A stretch of 64,000 bases of DNA from Shimazuella soli (GTDB lineage: Bacteria > Bacillota > Bacilli > Thermoactinomycetales > Thermoactinomycetaceae), in the NCBI RefSeq assembly GCF_022511585.1, contig NZ_JAKWBN010000001.1:296269-360268 (forward strand), in the 5' to 3' direction. This document shows positions 26,992 through 36,706 of this stretch, piece after piece. The position numbers were made by a program, and so were the translations under genes. The notes below the pieces were generated by a model, which saw only the letters and a list, made by a program, of their open reading frames with translations, made no database searches and was not told the DNA's origin. The number at the start of each line of letters is the position of its first letter. Within the stretch, counting starts at the first letter, position 1.

Positions 26992-28061
26992 GTACGTTCA
27001 CTACGAATAAACATCGATTTGGGATTATTGAGCGCTATCGTGATTTTTTGCCTGTAACAGAAAATACACCAAAACTTACTTTACATGAAGGAGATACTCC
27101 ACTGATTCATGCTACCGCATTGTCAGCAGAATTAGGGATAAACTTGTATGTAAAATATGAAGGGTTGAATCCTACTGGCTCTTTCAAAGATCGTGGGATG
27201 GTAATGGCTGTAGCGAAAGCAGTTGAAGAAGGCAGCAAAACCATCATGTGTGCTTCAACCGGAAATACATCAGCTGCTGCTGCGGCCTATGCCGCACGCG
27301 CTGGTCTCCGCTGTATTGTCTTGATCCCAAGCGGGAATATTGCACTCGGTAAACTAGCACAAGCGATCATCTATGGGGCAGAGGTGATTGCTATTGATGG
27401 TAACTTTGACGAAGCCTTAGATATCGTTCGCGAAATCACCGCGCAGGAACCGATCACATTGGTTAACTCTGTTAATCCTTACCGGATCGAAGGACAAAAG
27501 ACTTCTGCTTTTGAAATCATCGATGTACTGGGCGAAGCTCCTGATATTTTGGCAATTCCCGTTGGAAATGCTGGTAATATCACAGCTTATTGGAAAGGCT
27601 TTAAGGAGTATAAACAAGCAGGTAGAAGCCATCAGCTGCCTCGTATGTTTGGTTTCCAAGCTGACGGCGCTGCTCCATTGGTATATGGAAAGCCTGTACC
27701 AAATCCTGAAACAATCGCTACAGCCATTCGCATTGGAAATCCAGCGAGCAAAGATGGGGCATTGAATGCACTTGCAGAATCCAATGGTCATATCGATGCG
27801 GTAACAGACGAAGAAATCTTAGCAGCATATCAAAAACTAGCACGTACAGAAGGTGTATTTTGTGAACCTGCTTCAGCAGCATCGATCGCTGGAGTGATCA
27901 AACAGCGCAAAGCAGGTAAGATAACTGAGGGTGCGACTGTTGTTTGTGTGCTGACTGGCAATGGTTTAAAAGACCCTAATATTGCGCTGAGTACTATCGA
28001 AGGGCAAGCCGAAACCGTACCAGCAACAAGAGAAGCAGTCATGTCGTTGATTTCAAAATAA
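26988..28061 (+). CDS. thrC: Threonine synthase
   Basis: 357 aa fold-type II PLP enzyme. The PLP lysine lies in [10 protein letters not shown] (residues ~61-70), and the phosphate loop is seen as [11 protein letters not shown]. Converts O-phosphohomoserine to threonine. Its ATG overlaps the hom stop (ATGA), so the two are translationally coupled. Confidence 0.95.
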   Translation: MSTFTTNKHRFGIIERYRDFLPVTENTPKLTLHEGDTPLIHATALSAELGINLYVKYEGLNPTGSFKDRGMVMAVAKAVEEGSKTIMCASTGNTSAAAAAYAARAGLRCIVLIPSGNIALGKLAQAIIYGAEVIAIDGNFDEALDIVREITAQEPITLVNSVNPYRIEGQKTSAFEIIDVLGEAPDILAIPVGNAGNITAYWKGFKEYKQAGRSHQLPRMFGFQADGAAPLVYGKPVPNPETIATAIRIGNPASKDGALNALAESNGHIDAVTDEEILAAYQKLARTEGVFCEPASAASIAGVIKQRKAGKITEGATVVCVLTGNGLKDPNIALSTIEGQAETVPATREAVMSLISK

Positions 28062-28078
28062 GAAAGGGTTTCAAATGT

Positions 28079-28993
28079 ATGAGTCAACAGGAAGTAACGG
28101 TAAAGGTTCCAGCGAGTACAGCGAATTTGGGACCAGGATTTGATGCTATTGGCATGGCGTTTCAACTATACACAGTGATTCGCATGGAGATAGCATCTGA
28201 GACGGAAATTACAGTTTCAGGTGATCATTTAGCAGTACTACCAAAGGATAAATCCAATCTGCTCTACCAAGTTGCAGCACATTTGTTTCAATCTTTAGAT
28301 AGAGCTGTGCCAGAACTTGCAATCGAAGTCAGTTCTGAGATTCCACTTACCCGGGGATTGGGAAGCAGTGCAGCAGCAGTGGTGGGAGCACTAGTTGCAG
28401 CCAATATTTTAGCAGGAAAACCATACACGATGGATCAACTATTCTCGATGTCAGCTCGAATAGAAGGTCATCCTGACAATGTAGGAGCTTCTTTTTTTGG
28501 TGGAATAATCGTTTCTACCATGCCAAAAGAAGAAGGAGATGTACCTTTTATTCGCTTTTCTGTTCCGGATTCCTTGCGTGTTTTGGCTGTCATTCCTGAT
28601 TTTTGGCTATCCACTGACAAAGCGAGGTCTGCATTACCATCTAGTTATGAGAAAAAAGATGTTGTGTTTACCCTTGGACACAGCAGCTTGCTCGTTGCTG
28701 CCTTAGCACAAAGTCGTTTGGATTTATTAGCAGAAGCCATGCAAGATAAAATCCATCAATCTTATCGAGCAAGTCTTATCCCTGGCTTATCAGAGATATT
28801 ATCCGATGCAGTATCCCACGGAGCGCTCGGTGCAGCCCTCAGCGGCGCAGGACCTACCAGCCTCTGTTTTTATGAAACGGATGAGCAGAGAGAATCCCTT
28901 TCACGCTTTTTAGCGAAGGTGATGGATGAACATAAAGTCAGTTATCAGTTGCTCGATCTTGTTCCGGATACAGTAGGAGTACAAATATCATAA
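28079..28993 (+). CDS. thrB: Homoserine kinase
   Basis: 304 aa GHMP kinase. N-terminal VKVPASTANLGPGFDAIGMAF and the ATP loop PLTRGLGSSAAAVVGALVAAN (residues ~89-109), C-terminal GAALSGAGPTSLCFY. Phosphorylates homoserine for ThrC. The order hom-thrC-thrB is the usual Bacillus arrangement. GAAAGGG precedes the ATG. Confidence 0.95.
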   Translation: MSQQEVTVKVPASTANLGPGFDAIGMAFQLYTVIRMEIASETEITVSGDHLAVLPKDKSNLLYQVAAHLFQSLDRAVPELAIEVSSEIPLTRGLGSSAAAVVGALVAANILAGKPYTMDQLFSMSARIEGHPDNVGASFFGGIIVSTMPKEEGDVPFIRFSVPDSLRVLAVIPDFWLSTDKARSALPSSYEKKDVVFTLGHSSLLVAALAQSRLDLLAEAMQDKIHQSYRASLIPGLSEILSDAVSHGALGAALSGAGPTSLCFYETDEQRESLSRFLAKVMDEHKVSYQLLDLVPDTVGVQIS

Positions 28994-29001
28994 TTACTAA
29001 G

Positions 29002-29056
29002 AATGCACCTTAAAAGTTAGATCAAAATGAAATCTAACTTAAAAGGGTGCATTTTT
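29002..29056 (+). terminator. Terminator of the hom-thrCB operon
   Basis: Outer stem AATGCACC/GGTGCATT (29002-29009, 29046-29053) and inner stem AAGTTAGAT/ATCTAACTT, followed by TTTT. Confidence 0.9.
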
Positions 29057-29358
29057 TACTAGGATTGTGGAAAATTTGCCTTTCATTTTATTGGGGGGAA
29101 TTTATGCACATGTTGTTGAAAAGGGAAATTTTGCATTCTGTTGTATGGTTTAGGGAGTTGCTCTCTTGCAGTTCGACTTCACTATGCTTTGATTTCCATA
29201 TAGATACTGTTCTCAGTTCCATTTTGCTGAATGGATGCCAAACCCAAATGAAATCCACTCTTTTGTTTTGGATTTCATGCATTGTTTTCAATAGCATAAA
29301 AATATGTTATTAATCAAAGTATGTGCAATGATTTGATCAAATAGAAAAGAAGTGAGAA
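29057..29358. other. Intergenic stretch with a 10-bp inverted repeat
   Basis: No convincing gene. ATGAAATCCA (29248-29257) is mirrored by TGGATTTCAT (29269-29278), about 80 bp upstream of a NUDIX gene; it may be an operator or RNA hairpin. Confidence 0.4.
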
Positions 29359-29856
29359 ATGAAAGTTTTACAGTCTTATCAGAATCTATCATGGTTACCT
29401 CAACCAAATAGGGTATCCGAAGTTCTATCCTCTGATTTACCACCAAAGAATGAGATAACAACTGTTTTTGGTATCATCACCTATAAGAAGCGAATTCTAT
29501 TAGCTAACTTGTATCGTGGGTGGGATTTGCCAGGTGGGCATATAGAAGCTGGCGAAAGCCTAGAAGAGACATTGGTGAGAGAAGTGTATGAAGAAACAAA
29601 AGTTATAGTGGATAATCCTACTCTTATCGGTTATCAACAAATGGAGGTTTTTGCACCAAAACCGCAACCGTACCGGTATCCATATCCGATGAGTTATCAA
29701 GTCCACTACCATGCAGAAATCAAGAAAATATGTGATTTTATCAGTGATGAGGAAACAAAAGGCAGAGGTTTCTTTTCTTATGAACAAATGAAGAAATTGC
29801 CCAATTTACAACATCGGTTGGGATTGATTCATTATGTGGTTAAAGTGGGACAATGA
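29359..29856 (+). CDS. NUDIX hydrolase
   Basis: 165 aa with the Nudix box GGHIEAGESLEETLVREVYEETKV (residues ~57-80), in which the final Gly of the consensus is replaced by Lys; the catalytic Glu residues are kept. Hydrolyses a nucleoside diphosphate linked to some moiety; substrate unknown. Single gene with a terminator downstream. Confidence 0.8.
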   Translation: MKVLQSYQNLSWLPQPNRVSEVLSSDLPPKNEITTVFGIITYKKRILLANLYRGWDLPGGHIEAGESLEETLVREVYEETKVIVDNPTLIGYQQMEVFAPKPQPYRYPYPMSYQVHYHAEIKKICDFISDEETKGRGFFSYEQMKKLPNLQHRLGLIHYVVKVGQ

Positions 29857-29861
29857 AGAAA

Positions 29862-29895
29862 AAGCCCTTCTGAAAAATAAATCAGAAGGGCCTTT
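29862..29895 (+). terminator. Intrinsic terminator
   Basis: GCCCTTCTGA (29864-29873) pairs with TCAGAAGGGC (29882-29891), followed by CTTTC; it can also serve the convergent gene. Confidence 0.85.
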
Positions 29896-29939
29896 CATCA
29901 GTTTGAGAGCTACATACTATAGCTTTCTCATATTGTTGT

Positions 29940-32060
29940 TTAGAAATCGTTAAAGCGGTATTTGACTTTCGATTTAATTGGAATTTCGATCTTAATGGAA
30001 TGAGAATCATCTGGTAGATAACGAATCAGGTTTTTTCCAGTAGTGACAGCAGTGCCGTCTTTCATATAGAGACTATTGCCTTGAATGGTCAATCGATATA
30101 ATCCTGCTGAATATGGTATATACCTGACATACTTTAACAGAGGGTTAATGGAAAATAATAGTCCATCGGTAACAGCATACAAGTGGTGATTTGGGTGCAT
30201 TTGGATGCCAGCACCTTGTCCGATACCATTTTCTACTACTTGTTGCTGGAATACAGGTATTTTTAACAGTGGATTGAAGGCAAAAATATAGCCGTCCGCA
30301 ATTCCCCAAATGTTTCCATCTTCTCCTATGGTCAGGGCAGTGATTTTTTTCACGGTTTTCAGAAGCAGTGGGGAGTATTCTCCTACTTTCTGCTTTGTTT
30401 TAGGGTCAAAACAAAATAATTTGGCTTCTGTTGCTTTTGGTTTGGTTCCACCACCGCCTTCAATGCTTGTGCCTCCCCAAATTTTTCCGCGGAAAGTGGT
30501 TAGGGACGCGATCGATTGATCGGTTACAATATTTCGGTACACAACTGGAGTTTCAGGTTTGTTAGGGTTTACGACGGTTAACGCACCACCATATTTCCCA
30601 TAATCCGGAGTAGTCCCCATATAAATATTCGTTTGATCTGTGATTACAGCCAGCGGGCGGTTTTGTTCATACCCTTGTCTTAACTTAAACAGCAGTTTTG
30701 GGTTTTCTTCATCTTTCCAAGGTTTATTAGGATCATAGACAAGGAGTTTGCCATCTGGATAAGTTCCAGCATACAGTTTACCTTTAAACCATGTCCATCC
30801 TTCTACTTGTCCCAATCGTCCTATTTCTTTTACGATATTATGTTGTGCTTGATAGCTACTTATTCGACCATTTAAATAAGCATTTGTATAGATTTTATCT
30901 TTTGAATCAGCAATCACATTAAACAAATCAATCGGCTGAGGCGGAAAGGGTAACTGAAAATATTCGAAAACATGGGTTTGGGGGTTGTAACGAAACGCTT
31001 TTCCTTCATAATTTCCAGCTAATCCTACCAATGTTTTTCCTGGATAATTTTTTTCTTTAAATTCAACCCAAGTCCAGCCAATTACCGGATTTTTTTGGAG
31101 GTCAATGGGTTTTTTCTTGTTATCGACTACAGGAGCATAAGATTTACTTTTGATATCATACCTTAGTAAGAACCCTTTATTGGAATAGTAAACAGAATGT
31201 CCATCAGGTGCTAATGGAGAGACTCCACGAGAATCGCTAGGAAAAGAATCGGTTTTCTGTTTAGTAGTAAGGTCTGTTAAGGTATCTACTTCTTCTGTTT
31301 CTGGATTTAAAACGATTGTTTGGAAAGCTGAATGTAATTTCACGAACAACTTACCTGAGATATAGTTCAAATCATATGCTTCTGATTGAGTTTGATATTT
31401 ACTTGGTAAGATTTGCTTCGTAGCTTTTGTATTTATATCCATTTGAATCACTTTTGCTTTGGATGATCCAATTCCGATATAAAGAGCTTTTTTGTCTGGA
31501 TTATACACTGTATCTTGGGCATATGTATCTCCCGGCGATACCGAATCGAACGATAAGGGCTTGCCGTCTTTGGTATATCCAAATATCTTTGCTTTTCCAT
31601 AAGATCCACCATAAACAGAACCATCAGGTCCGCTGCTTAGCCCAAATAAAACATCGCTGTCTGCTGATGAACGACCGAGGTCTTTTAGTTCCTCCGTTTT
31701 TGGATCATAGCAATAAACATGTCCATTGCGATAACTTCCAACCCAAACTTTCCCATCTGTTGCTACGGTAATAGCCCAGGCACCAGTTGCTGATTCCAAT
31801 GGGAGAAGTTTGAGTAGTTTCCTTGTTTTGAGATCAACTACGGCTAATTGCGCAGGTTCACCAGTGACCACAGCAAATACAACATCATTTCCTTTTTTGT
31901 CTTTGCCAAATGCGGATTCATATATAGTAATACCTTTAATCTGTCCTCCTAAATTCGTAAAGCCTGTATCGCTGTCTGCATGAGAAGCAGGGAGTGGGAA
32001 GACACTGTAACAAAAAATGCAAAGAAGGAACAGGAAGGATAGTAATTTCTGTTTTTTCAT
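29940..32060 (-). CDS. Large secreted beta-propeller-like protein
   Basis: 706 aa with an N-terminal signal peptide (residues 1-~28, ending ASHA-DSD). The mature part consists of recurring ~45-residue blade-like units ending in patterns such as KVWVGSYRNGHVYCYDPKTEEL, SVYGGSYGKAKIFGYTKDGK and KLYAGTYPDGKLLVYDPNKP, i.e. a PQQ/SMP-30-like propeller, probably two propellers. No catalytic residues can be named. It is exported and may bind a sugar, metal or wall component. Monocistronic. Confidence 0.65.
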   Translation of the reverse strand: MKKQKLLSFLFLLCIFCYSVFPLPASHADSDTGFTNLGGQIKGITIYESAFGKDKKGNDVVFAVVTGEPAQLAVVDLKTRKLLKLLPLESATGAWAITVATDGKVWVGSYRNGHVYCYDPKTEELKDLGRSSADSDVLFGLSSGPDGSVYGGSYGKAKIFGYTKDGKPLSFDSVSPGDTYAQDTVYNPDKKALYIGIGSSKAKVIQMDINTKATKQILPSKYQTQSEAYDLNYISGKLFVKLHSAFQTIVLNPETEEVDTLTDLTTKQKTDSFPSDSRGVSPLAPDGHSVYYSNKGFLLRYDIKSKSYAPVVDNKKKPIDLQKNPVIGWTWVEFKEKNYPGKTLVGLAGNYEGKAFRYNPQTHVFEYFQLPFPPQPIDLFNVIADSKDKIYTNAYLNGRISSYQAQHNIVKEIGRLGQVEGWTWFKGKLYAGTYPDGKLLVYDPNKPWKDEENPKLLFKLRQGYEQNRPLAVITDQTNIYMGTTPDYGKYGGALTVVNPNKPETPVVYRNIVTDQSIASLTTFRGKIWGGTSIEGGGGTKPKATEAKLFCFDPKTKQKVGEYSPLLLKTVKKITALTIGEDGNIWGIADGYIFAFNPLLKIPVFQQQVVENGIGQGAGIQMHPNHHLYAVTDGLLFSINPLLKYVRYIPYSAGLYRLTIQGNSLYMKDGTAVTTGKNLIRYLPDDSHSIKIEIPIKSKVKYRFNDF

Positions 32061-32153
32061 TTTGACCTCCCTTTATTGGAATTGTCCCTATCTTACAATA
32101 ATGGAACAAAGTTTGTCCCTTATTTTGCAAATATTTCATAATTACACAGAAAA

Positions 32154-32176
32154 AAACCGCTTATATAAAGCGGTTT
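32154..32176 (-). terminator. Terminator of the adenine deaminase gene
   Basis: AAACCGCTT (32154-32162) pairs with AAGCGGTTT (32168-32176); read on the minus strand it ends in a T-run. Confidence 0.85.
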
Positions 32177-32189
32177 AGCTGTTCTTTCT

Positions 32190-33971
32190 CTAAGAGACAG
32201 ACACTGGAATATGTTGAAATGCGGTAACATCAAATAGACCGATATCGGTGAGTTTAATCTCTGGTATGACTGGCAAACAAAGAAAGGCAAGGATAGAAAA
32301 AGGATTTAGATGCGCTGGAGCATGTAACTCATCTAAAGCATGATGTAGTTGTTTAAGGTTTTTATTTACATCTGTAAAATTACGAGAACTCATCAATCCT
32401 GCAATTTCCAATGGAAGAGAGGCGAGTGTTTTACCGTTTTTCACCACGACTAGTCCGCCTTGCAGACGAGTGATTTCTTCAATTGCAGTCAGCATGTCAT
32501 CATCATTTGTACCTGCTACGACAAGGTTATGGGAATCATGAGCTACCGTCGAAGCAATAGCACCACTTAATATCCCAAGTCCAGAAACAATTCCTAATCC
32601 AATATTACCAGTACGATGATGACGTTCGAGTACAGCAATCTTTAGTTGATCCATTTTTACGGAAGGTACAAAATAGCCATTTGAGACAGTCACATCCGCT
32701 ACTTTATGTTTGGTGACAAGACTGTTTGGTTGAATTTCGATGACATTTGCCTTTGTACCGTTAATAGGTATTTGTAGATCATGCTTGTCAGGTTTTACAA
32801 CATGTATCGTTTTCGAGATGGCAGAAGGCATAGCATTCTGTTTATCGATCGATATGATCATCTGTCCATTTTCTGCTATCAATCTACCTGCTTTAAAAAC
32901 TTGTTGTACTTTTAAGTTCATAAGGTCATCAAATAGTAAAAAGTCTGCTACATATCCAGGAGCGATCGCGCCTTTTTGCTGTAATCCATAACATTCAGCA
33001 GCGTTTAGAGTCGCCAGCTGTATTGCCAAAAGTGGATCTAGCCCATGTTGAATCGCTAAGCGAACAGAGTGATCTATACTGCCTTCTGTAATTAACTCAT
33101 CCAAATGTTTGTCATCTGTACAAAACGCAAATCTTCTCGAATTTTTTTCATTCACGATACGGATAAGAGAAGTGAGGTCTTTTGCGCTCGATCCCTCTCG
33201 AATCCAAACATACATCCCTCTCTGTATTCGTTCCAATGCTTCTTCGGCTGAGATACACTCGTGATCGGTTATAATTCCAGCACTTCGATAAACATTGATA
33301 GCATCCTTATCCAATCCAGCGGCATGTCCATCGATGTGATTTCGATACTTTAAGGTAGTAGAAATTTTTTTGATCATTTGATTTTCCCCATGTAAAACAG
33401 CAGGGAAGTCCATTACTTCTGCAAGTCCGAGCACTCTTGGGTGAGTGAAAAATGGCTCAAGGTCATTTGCTTTTAGGCGAGCACCAGCATTTTCAAACGG
33501 AGTGGCAGGGACACTGGAAGGCAGCATCAAGTAAATATCTAGAGGTAGCTCTTCTGAATCTGCAAGCATAAAAGCGATTCCATCGTTTCCTACTACATTC
33601 GCGATCTCATGCGGGTCTGTAATGACAGTGGTAATTCCATGCGGCAAAACAACTTTTGCAAATTCTTGAGGAGTAACTAGGGAAGATTCAATATGTACAT
33701 GAGCATCGATAAAAGTAGGACAAATATATTTTTGTTTTGCATCTAGGACTTGTTTTCCTCGGTAGTTACCGATACCAACAATATATCCATCTGCGATTGC
33801 AATATCAGCATGGATAATATTTAGGTTAAAAACATCGATAATCTTTCCGTTTGTAATCACCAAATCTGCCGGTTCGCGTTTGCTGGCGACAGCTATTCTT
33901 CTTTGCAGTTGTTCTGGAGATAATTTCAATTTACTTCCATCCTTTCCTTGCCATTTTAACTTATCCAGCAA
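32190..33971 (-). CDS. ade: Adenine deaminase
   Basis: 593 aa, full length for AdeC. Amidohydrolase metal motif DAHVHIESSLVTP (residues ~92-104), then TDPHEIANVVG, the later HIDGHAAGLD and AFCTDDKHLDEL, and the AdeC-specific C-terminal part with VAHDSHNLVVAGTNDDDM. Deaminates adenine to hypoxanthine in purine salvage. Single gene; divergent from plsC-like 34090. Confidence 0.93.
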   Translation of the reverse strand: MLDKLKWQGKDGSKLKLSPEQLQRRIAVASKREPADLVITNGKIIDVFNLNIIHADIAIADGYIVGIGNYRGKQVLDAKQKYICPTFIDAHVHIESSLVTPQEFAKVVLPHGITTVITDPHEIANVVGNDGIAFMLADSEELPLDIYLMLPSSVPATPFENAGARLKANDLEPFFTHPRVLGLAEVMDFPAVLHGENQMIKKISTTLKYRNHIDGHAAGLDKDAINVYRSAGIITDHECISAEEALERIQRGMYVWIREGSSAKDLTSLIRIVNEKNSRRFAFCTDDKHLDELITEGSIDHSVRLAIQHGLDPLLAIQLATLNAAECYGLQQKGAIAPGYVADFLLFDDLMNLKVQQVFKAGRLIAENGQMIISIDKQNAMPSAISKTIHVVKPDKHDLQIPINGTKANVIEIQPNSLVTKHKVADVTVSNGYFVPSVKMDQLKIAVLERHHRTGNIGLGIVSGLGILSGAIASTVAHDSHNLVVAGTNDDDMLTAIEEITRLQGGLVVVKNGKTLASLPLEIAGLMSSRNFTDVNKNLKQLHHALDELHAPAHLNPFSILAFLCLPVIPEIKLTDIGLFDVTAFQHIPVSVS

Positions 33972-34089
33972 TAAAAAGGGTACATTTCCCGAAAAATATG
34001 AATTCTAAATTTGCTATCAGATCGTATGATTGTAATAATATGTATTGATAGAAGTTTGTAAAATATAAATAGAGAGTGAAGATGTCTCT

Positions 34090-34809
34090 ATGAAAGAAAT
34101 CAAAAAAACGTTCAAGGGAATCAAACAATTGCCGATTTGGATTGTCCATTTTTTGATGGGTGGAAATCTAACTATTACGATTTCAGAAGAGTTGGAAACA
34201 TATTTAGAGATGAGTCACAAAAAAGAGGGAATGATTCTTGCTATTAATCACTCTAGTTATCTTGATCCGCCTACTGTAAAATTTGCGAGCATGTGTCTAG
34301 GTTTTTACCCAAAATTTATGGCAAAGGCAAGTTTATGGACACACCCACTTTTATGGTGGATTTTTCGCTATGGAAACTATATTCCTGTCCGAAGAGACAG
34401 TCCACAAGCAAAAGATGCTCTACAAAATGCTTGTGATCATTTAAAAAGCGGTGGTACCATTGCAATCTACTTTGAGGGAGGAATCCCAGAATGGGATGGA
34501 ATCGAGGATCGGAAACCAAAGAATTGGAAGACCGGTCCTGCTCGTCTACAAAACGAGACAAGAGCAGTGATTATTCCAGTGATCCAGCTTGGATCTCGGC
34601 AAGTCATGAGCGGGAGAGGGGTAAAAAGTTTACTTCGGGTAGCGACAGCCTGGTTCCGTCGACCGCGTCGGCATGTACATTTTGGTCCACCTATTAAGCC
34701 TGTCCAACAATACCCAATATCAGACAGTATCAAGCGAGATACCAAACGATTACAATCGATCTACGAAGCATTGTGGGATGATCTAAATCCAGAATCTTTG
34801 ATAAAGTGA
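34090..34809 (+). CDS. 1-acylglycerol-3-phosphate acyltransferase family protein (PlsC-like)
   Basis: 239 aa with the acyltransferase HX4D motif as NHSSYLD (residues ~54-60) and the second block FEGGIPEWDG in place of the common FPEGTRS. A hydrophobic stretch near residues 15-25 anchors it to the membrane. Likely transfers an acyl chain in phospholipid synthesis; the unusual second block leaves the exact acceptor open. Confidence 0.8.
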   Translation: MKEIKKTFKGIKQLPIWIVHFLMGGNLTITISEELETYLEMSHKKEGMILAINHSSYLDPPTVKFASMCLGFYPKFMAKASLWTHPLLWWIFRYGNYIPVRRDSPQAKDALQNACDHLKSGGTIAIYFEGGIPEWDGIEDRKPKNWKTGPARLQNETRAVIIPVIQLGSRQVMSGRGVKSLLRVATAWFRRPRRHVHFGPPIKPVQQYPISDSIKRDTKRLQSIYEALWDDLNPESLIK

Positions 34810-34836
34810 GAATCCCTCACCATATGAATGGTGAAG

Positions 34837-35508
34837 TTATTTGTATCCTTTCTTGTTCTGTTTGATCAGTTTTGTTACTCGATCGATAATCTGCCGGAAA
34901 TGAGGAACATTGGATAACATAATTTTGCTGACCTCATGTGTATCGCCATATCGCTCAATTACATTTTTTACTCTTTGTGCTAAATTGGTATCTTCCCCAT
35001 CAGCGGAAGTGTGAAGGTCACAATAACTAACGAGATCAATGAACATCTGATCCTTATCATCCAGCAGGGAAAGATGATGCTCATAAACTTTCCTAATATC
35101 AGGTCGTGAGTAGATAACACCTTCGTAAGCACAACTATGAAAAAGAATCGTTGCTACAATATATTTTGGATATCCTTGTTTGGCAGCGAATATAGCACCA
35201 TCTAGCTGATGATAGTGATATAAATCTAGTTTGGGGCTATAGCCAATATCGTGGAGATAGCAGGCTTGAATCAATAGGGCTTTCCATTCTTCCAAAATAT
35301 TTAATTGGGTGAGGAGAGATTTCATTTTACGAACAACACCAAGGATATGATGAAATCGAGGGATAGAAGGATCAATATAGTCAGCCAATCTCGTCTCATT
35401 AAGATCAGGAACATGTATACCTGCTTGTTCAAATAGATCCAAAAGAGAAAACTCCTCTCTAGGAGAATAATTCCTACTCAATAGAAATTTTCCTTTTTCG
35501 AAGCACAT
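34837..35508 (-). CDS. HD-domain phosphohydrolase-like protein
   Basis: 223 aa with the HD pattern FHHILGVVRKM ... ACYLHDIGYSP ... HYHQLDGAIFA (residues ~53-130), conserved metal ligands of the HD superfamily. Substrate unknown. Its ATG starts directly after the stop of the upstream gene (TAAATG), so the two form a coupled pair. Confidence 0.75.
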   Translation of the reverse strand: MCFEKGKFLLSRNYSPREEFSLLDLFEQAGIHVPDLNETRLADYIDPSIPRFHHILGVVRKMKSLLTQLNILEEWKALLIQACYLHDIGYSPKLDLYHYHQLDGAIFAAKQGYPKYIVATILFHSCAYEGVIYSRPDIRKVYEHHLSLLDDKDQMFIDLVSYCDLHTSADGEDTNLAQRVKNVIERYGDTHEVSKIMLSNVPHFRQIIDRVTKLIKQNKKGYK

Positions 35509-35889
35509 TTACGGTAATTGGCCATCAATTAATACTCTTGCACATTTTCGGATATCTAACCATGTATTTTCGTCTTTTTCATTTCCAATGTATCTACAGA
35601 TACTAGCATTATCGGAAAACCAGTCACATAATTCGATTAGATTTGGTTCTTTTTTTGGAAATTCTTCTGAATAAGATTGGTAGAGAAGGGATTTGAAATC
35701 TTTGTAAAATTGAATGGCATAAGAGGGAGTGTGGTTATTTGTGTTTTTATCCCAGATCAATGATCGAAGAAATTTTTGTTTGTCTCTTCTCCAAGTCTGC
35801 AAGATCTTTCGCTTGGTAATACTATTTTGGTATTGCCAAATCATAAACTCTGTACGATTGACCCTCAGTCCATTTAATTTTACAACCAT
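35509..35889 (-). CDS. Hypothetical protein coupled to the HD-domain gene
   Basis: 126 aa from the ATG at 35889, chosen because AAGGAG ends nine bases upstream. Trp/Lys/Asn-rich and soluble (RTEFMIWQYQNSITKRKILQTW). No family recognised. Its stop abuts the start of the HD gene, implying joint function. Confidence 0.6.
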   Translation of the reverse strand: MVVKLNGLRVNRTEFMIWQYQNSITKRKILQTWRRDKQKFLRSLIWDKNTNNHTPSYAIQFYKDFKSLLYQSYSEEFPKKEPNLIELCDWFSDNASICRYIGNEKDENTWLDIRKCARVLIDGQLP

Positions 35890-36061
35890 ATTTTTTATCT
35901 CCTTCAAGCAACACTTTTTCCAGTATCCTACCTTTAATAATGATACAAATCTAAGTGTTATTCAATAGTTTTATCGAAATGAAAGCAAGAAAATATGCCT
36001 TTAAAGTGGTAGACAATAATATAGATCTTATAAACATATAGGACTACAAAGATCAAAAATG

Positions 36062-36090
36062 AAGCAGTTCATTTAACCAGAGGACTGCTT
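36062..36090 (+). terminator. Terminator-like hairpin in the 35.9-36.3 kb gap
   Basis: AAGCAGT (36062-36068) pairs with ACTGCTT (36084-36090), then TTTATTTTC. No gene directly upstream on this strand; the remaining gap holds only the Fur box and promoter below. Confidence 0.6.
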
Positions 36091-36193
36091 TTTATTTTCT
36101 TTTCATAAAAAATTAGGTGCTTCGATTTGTAGAAAATGGAAGCAGATTAAAATTCGTTTCGTCCATTTATAAAATGATACTTTCTTTTGTCTA

Positions 36194-36248
36194 TTGACAC
36201 TATCTTGTCGTAATTATAGAACATAAATGAGTTTGATAATCATTCTCA
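36194..36248 (+). promoter_or_regulatory. Promoter with Fur box
   Basis: TTGACA at 36194-36199 is a perfect -35, with a TATAGA/TAGAAC -10 region about 15-17 bp downstream. TGATAAT-C-ATTCTCA at 36234-36248 matches the 7-1-7 Fur consensus with two differences. It precedes the decayed siderophore ABC operon. Confidence 0.75.
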
Positions 36249-36293
36249 TTTATGCGAGTATACAAAAGAAACAAATCGTCAGGAGGTGAAGAG

Positions 36294-36626
36294 ATGTCGA
36301 AACCGAGGTTAATAACAGAAAACTTACATATTTCTTATGGGGATCAAGAGATTGTGAAGGATGTAAGTTTAGACATAACAGATGGGATGATCACGGCCAT
36401 TATTGGCTCAAATGGTTGTGGGAAATCTACCTTGTTAAAGACGATAGCACGCATTCATCCAACCCGCTCAGGTGCCGTGTTTCTTGACGGGAAAGAAATT
36501 CATAAAGAGTCTACCAAAAAAATAGCACAGAAGTTAGCGATTTTACCGCAATCTCCAGATGCACCAGAAGGCTTAACGGTAGCAGAATTAGTGTCTTATG
36601 GGAGATTTCCTTATCAAAATCGCTAA
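36294..36626 (+). pseudogene. Siderophore ABC transporter ATPase (FecE-like), 5' fragment
   Basis: 110 aa of a ~260 aa ATPase, from the ATG at 36294 behind AGGAGGTGAAGAG. Walker A IIGSNGCGKSTLLK and the Q-loop LAILPQSP are present; the signature and Walker B are missing. The frame ends at VSYGRFPYQNR because of a deletion joint around 36616. Confidence 0.8.
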
Positions 36627-36706
36627 TCCGAAGCGGGTTGCCGTACTAGCTTCCTCTTATTACTGGCAATGTTTTGTCTCTTGGTATTACCCCGTAGCAG
36701 TAGATC
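36616..36706 (+). pseudogene. Siderophore-binding lipoprotein fragment
   Basis: Overlapping the end of the ATPase fragment, the frame KIANPKRVAVLASS is the conserved start of a FecB-type binding protein; after a one-base shift GNVLSLGITP follows (expected next: VAVD). Both ends of the gene are missing. Confidence 0.6.

Noticed and set aside
29047-29313. 88-aa frame after thrB
   Set aside because: Low-complexity, no family features, overlaps the terminator and an inverted repeat.
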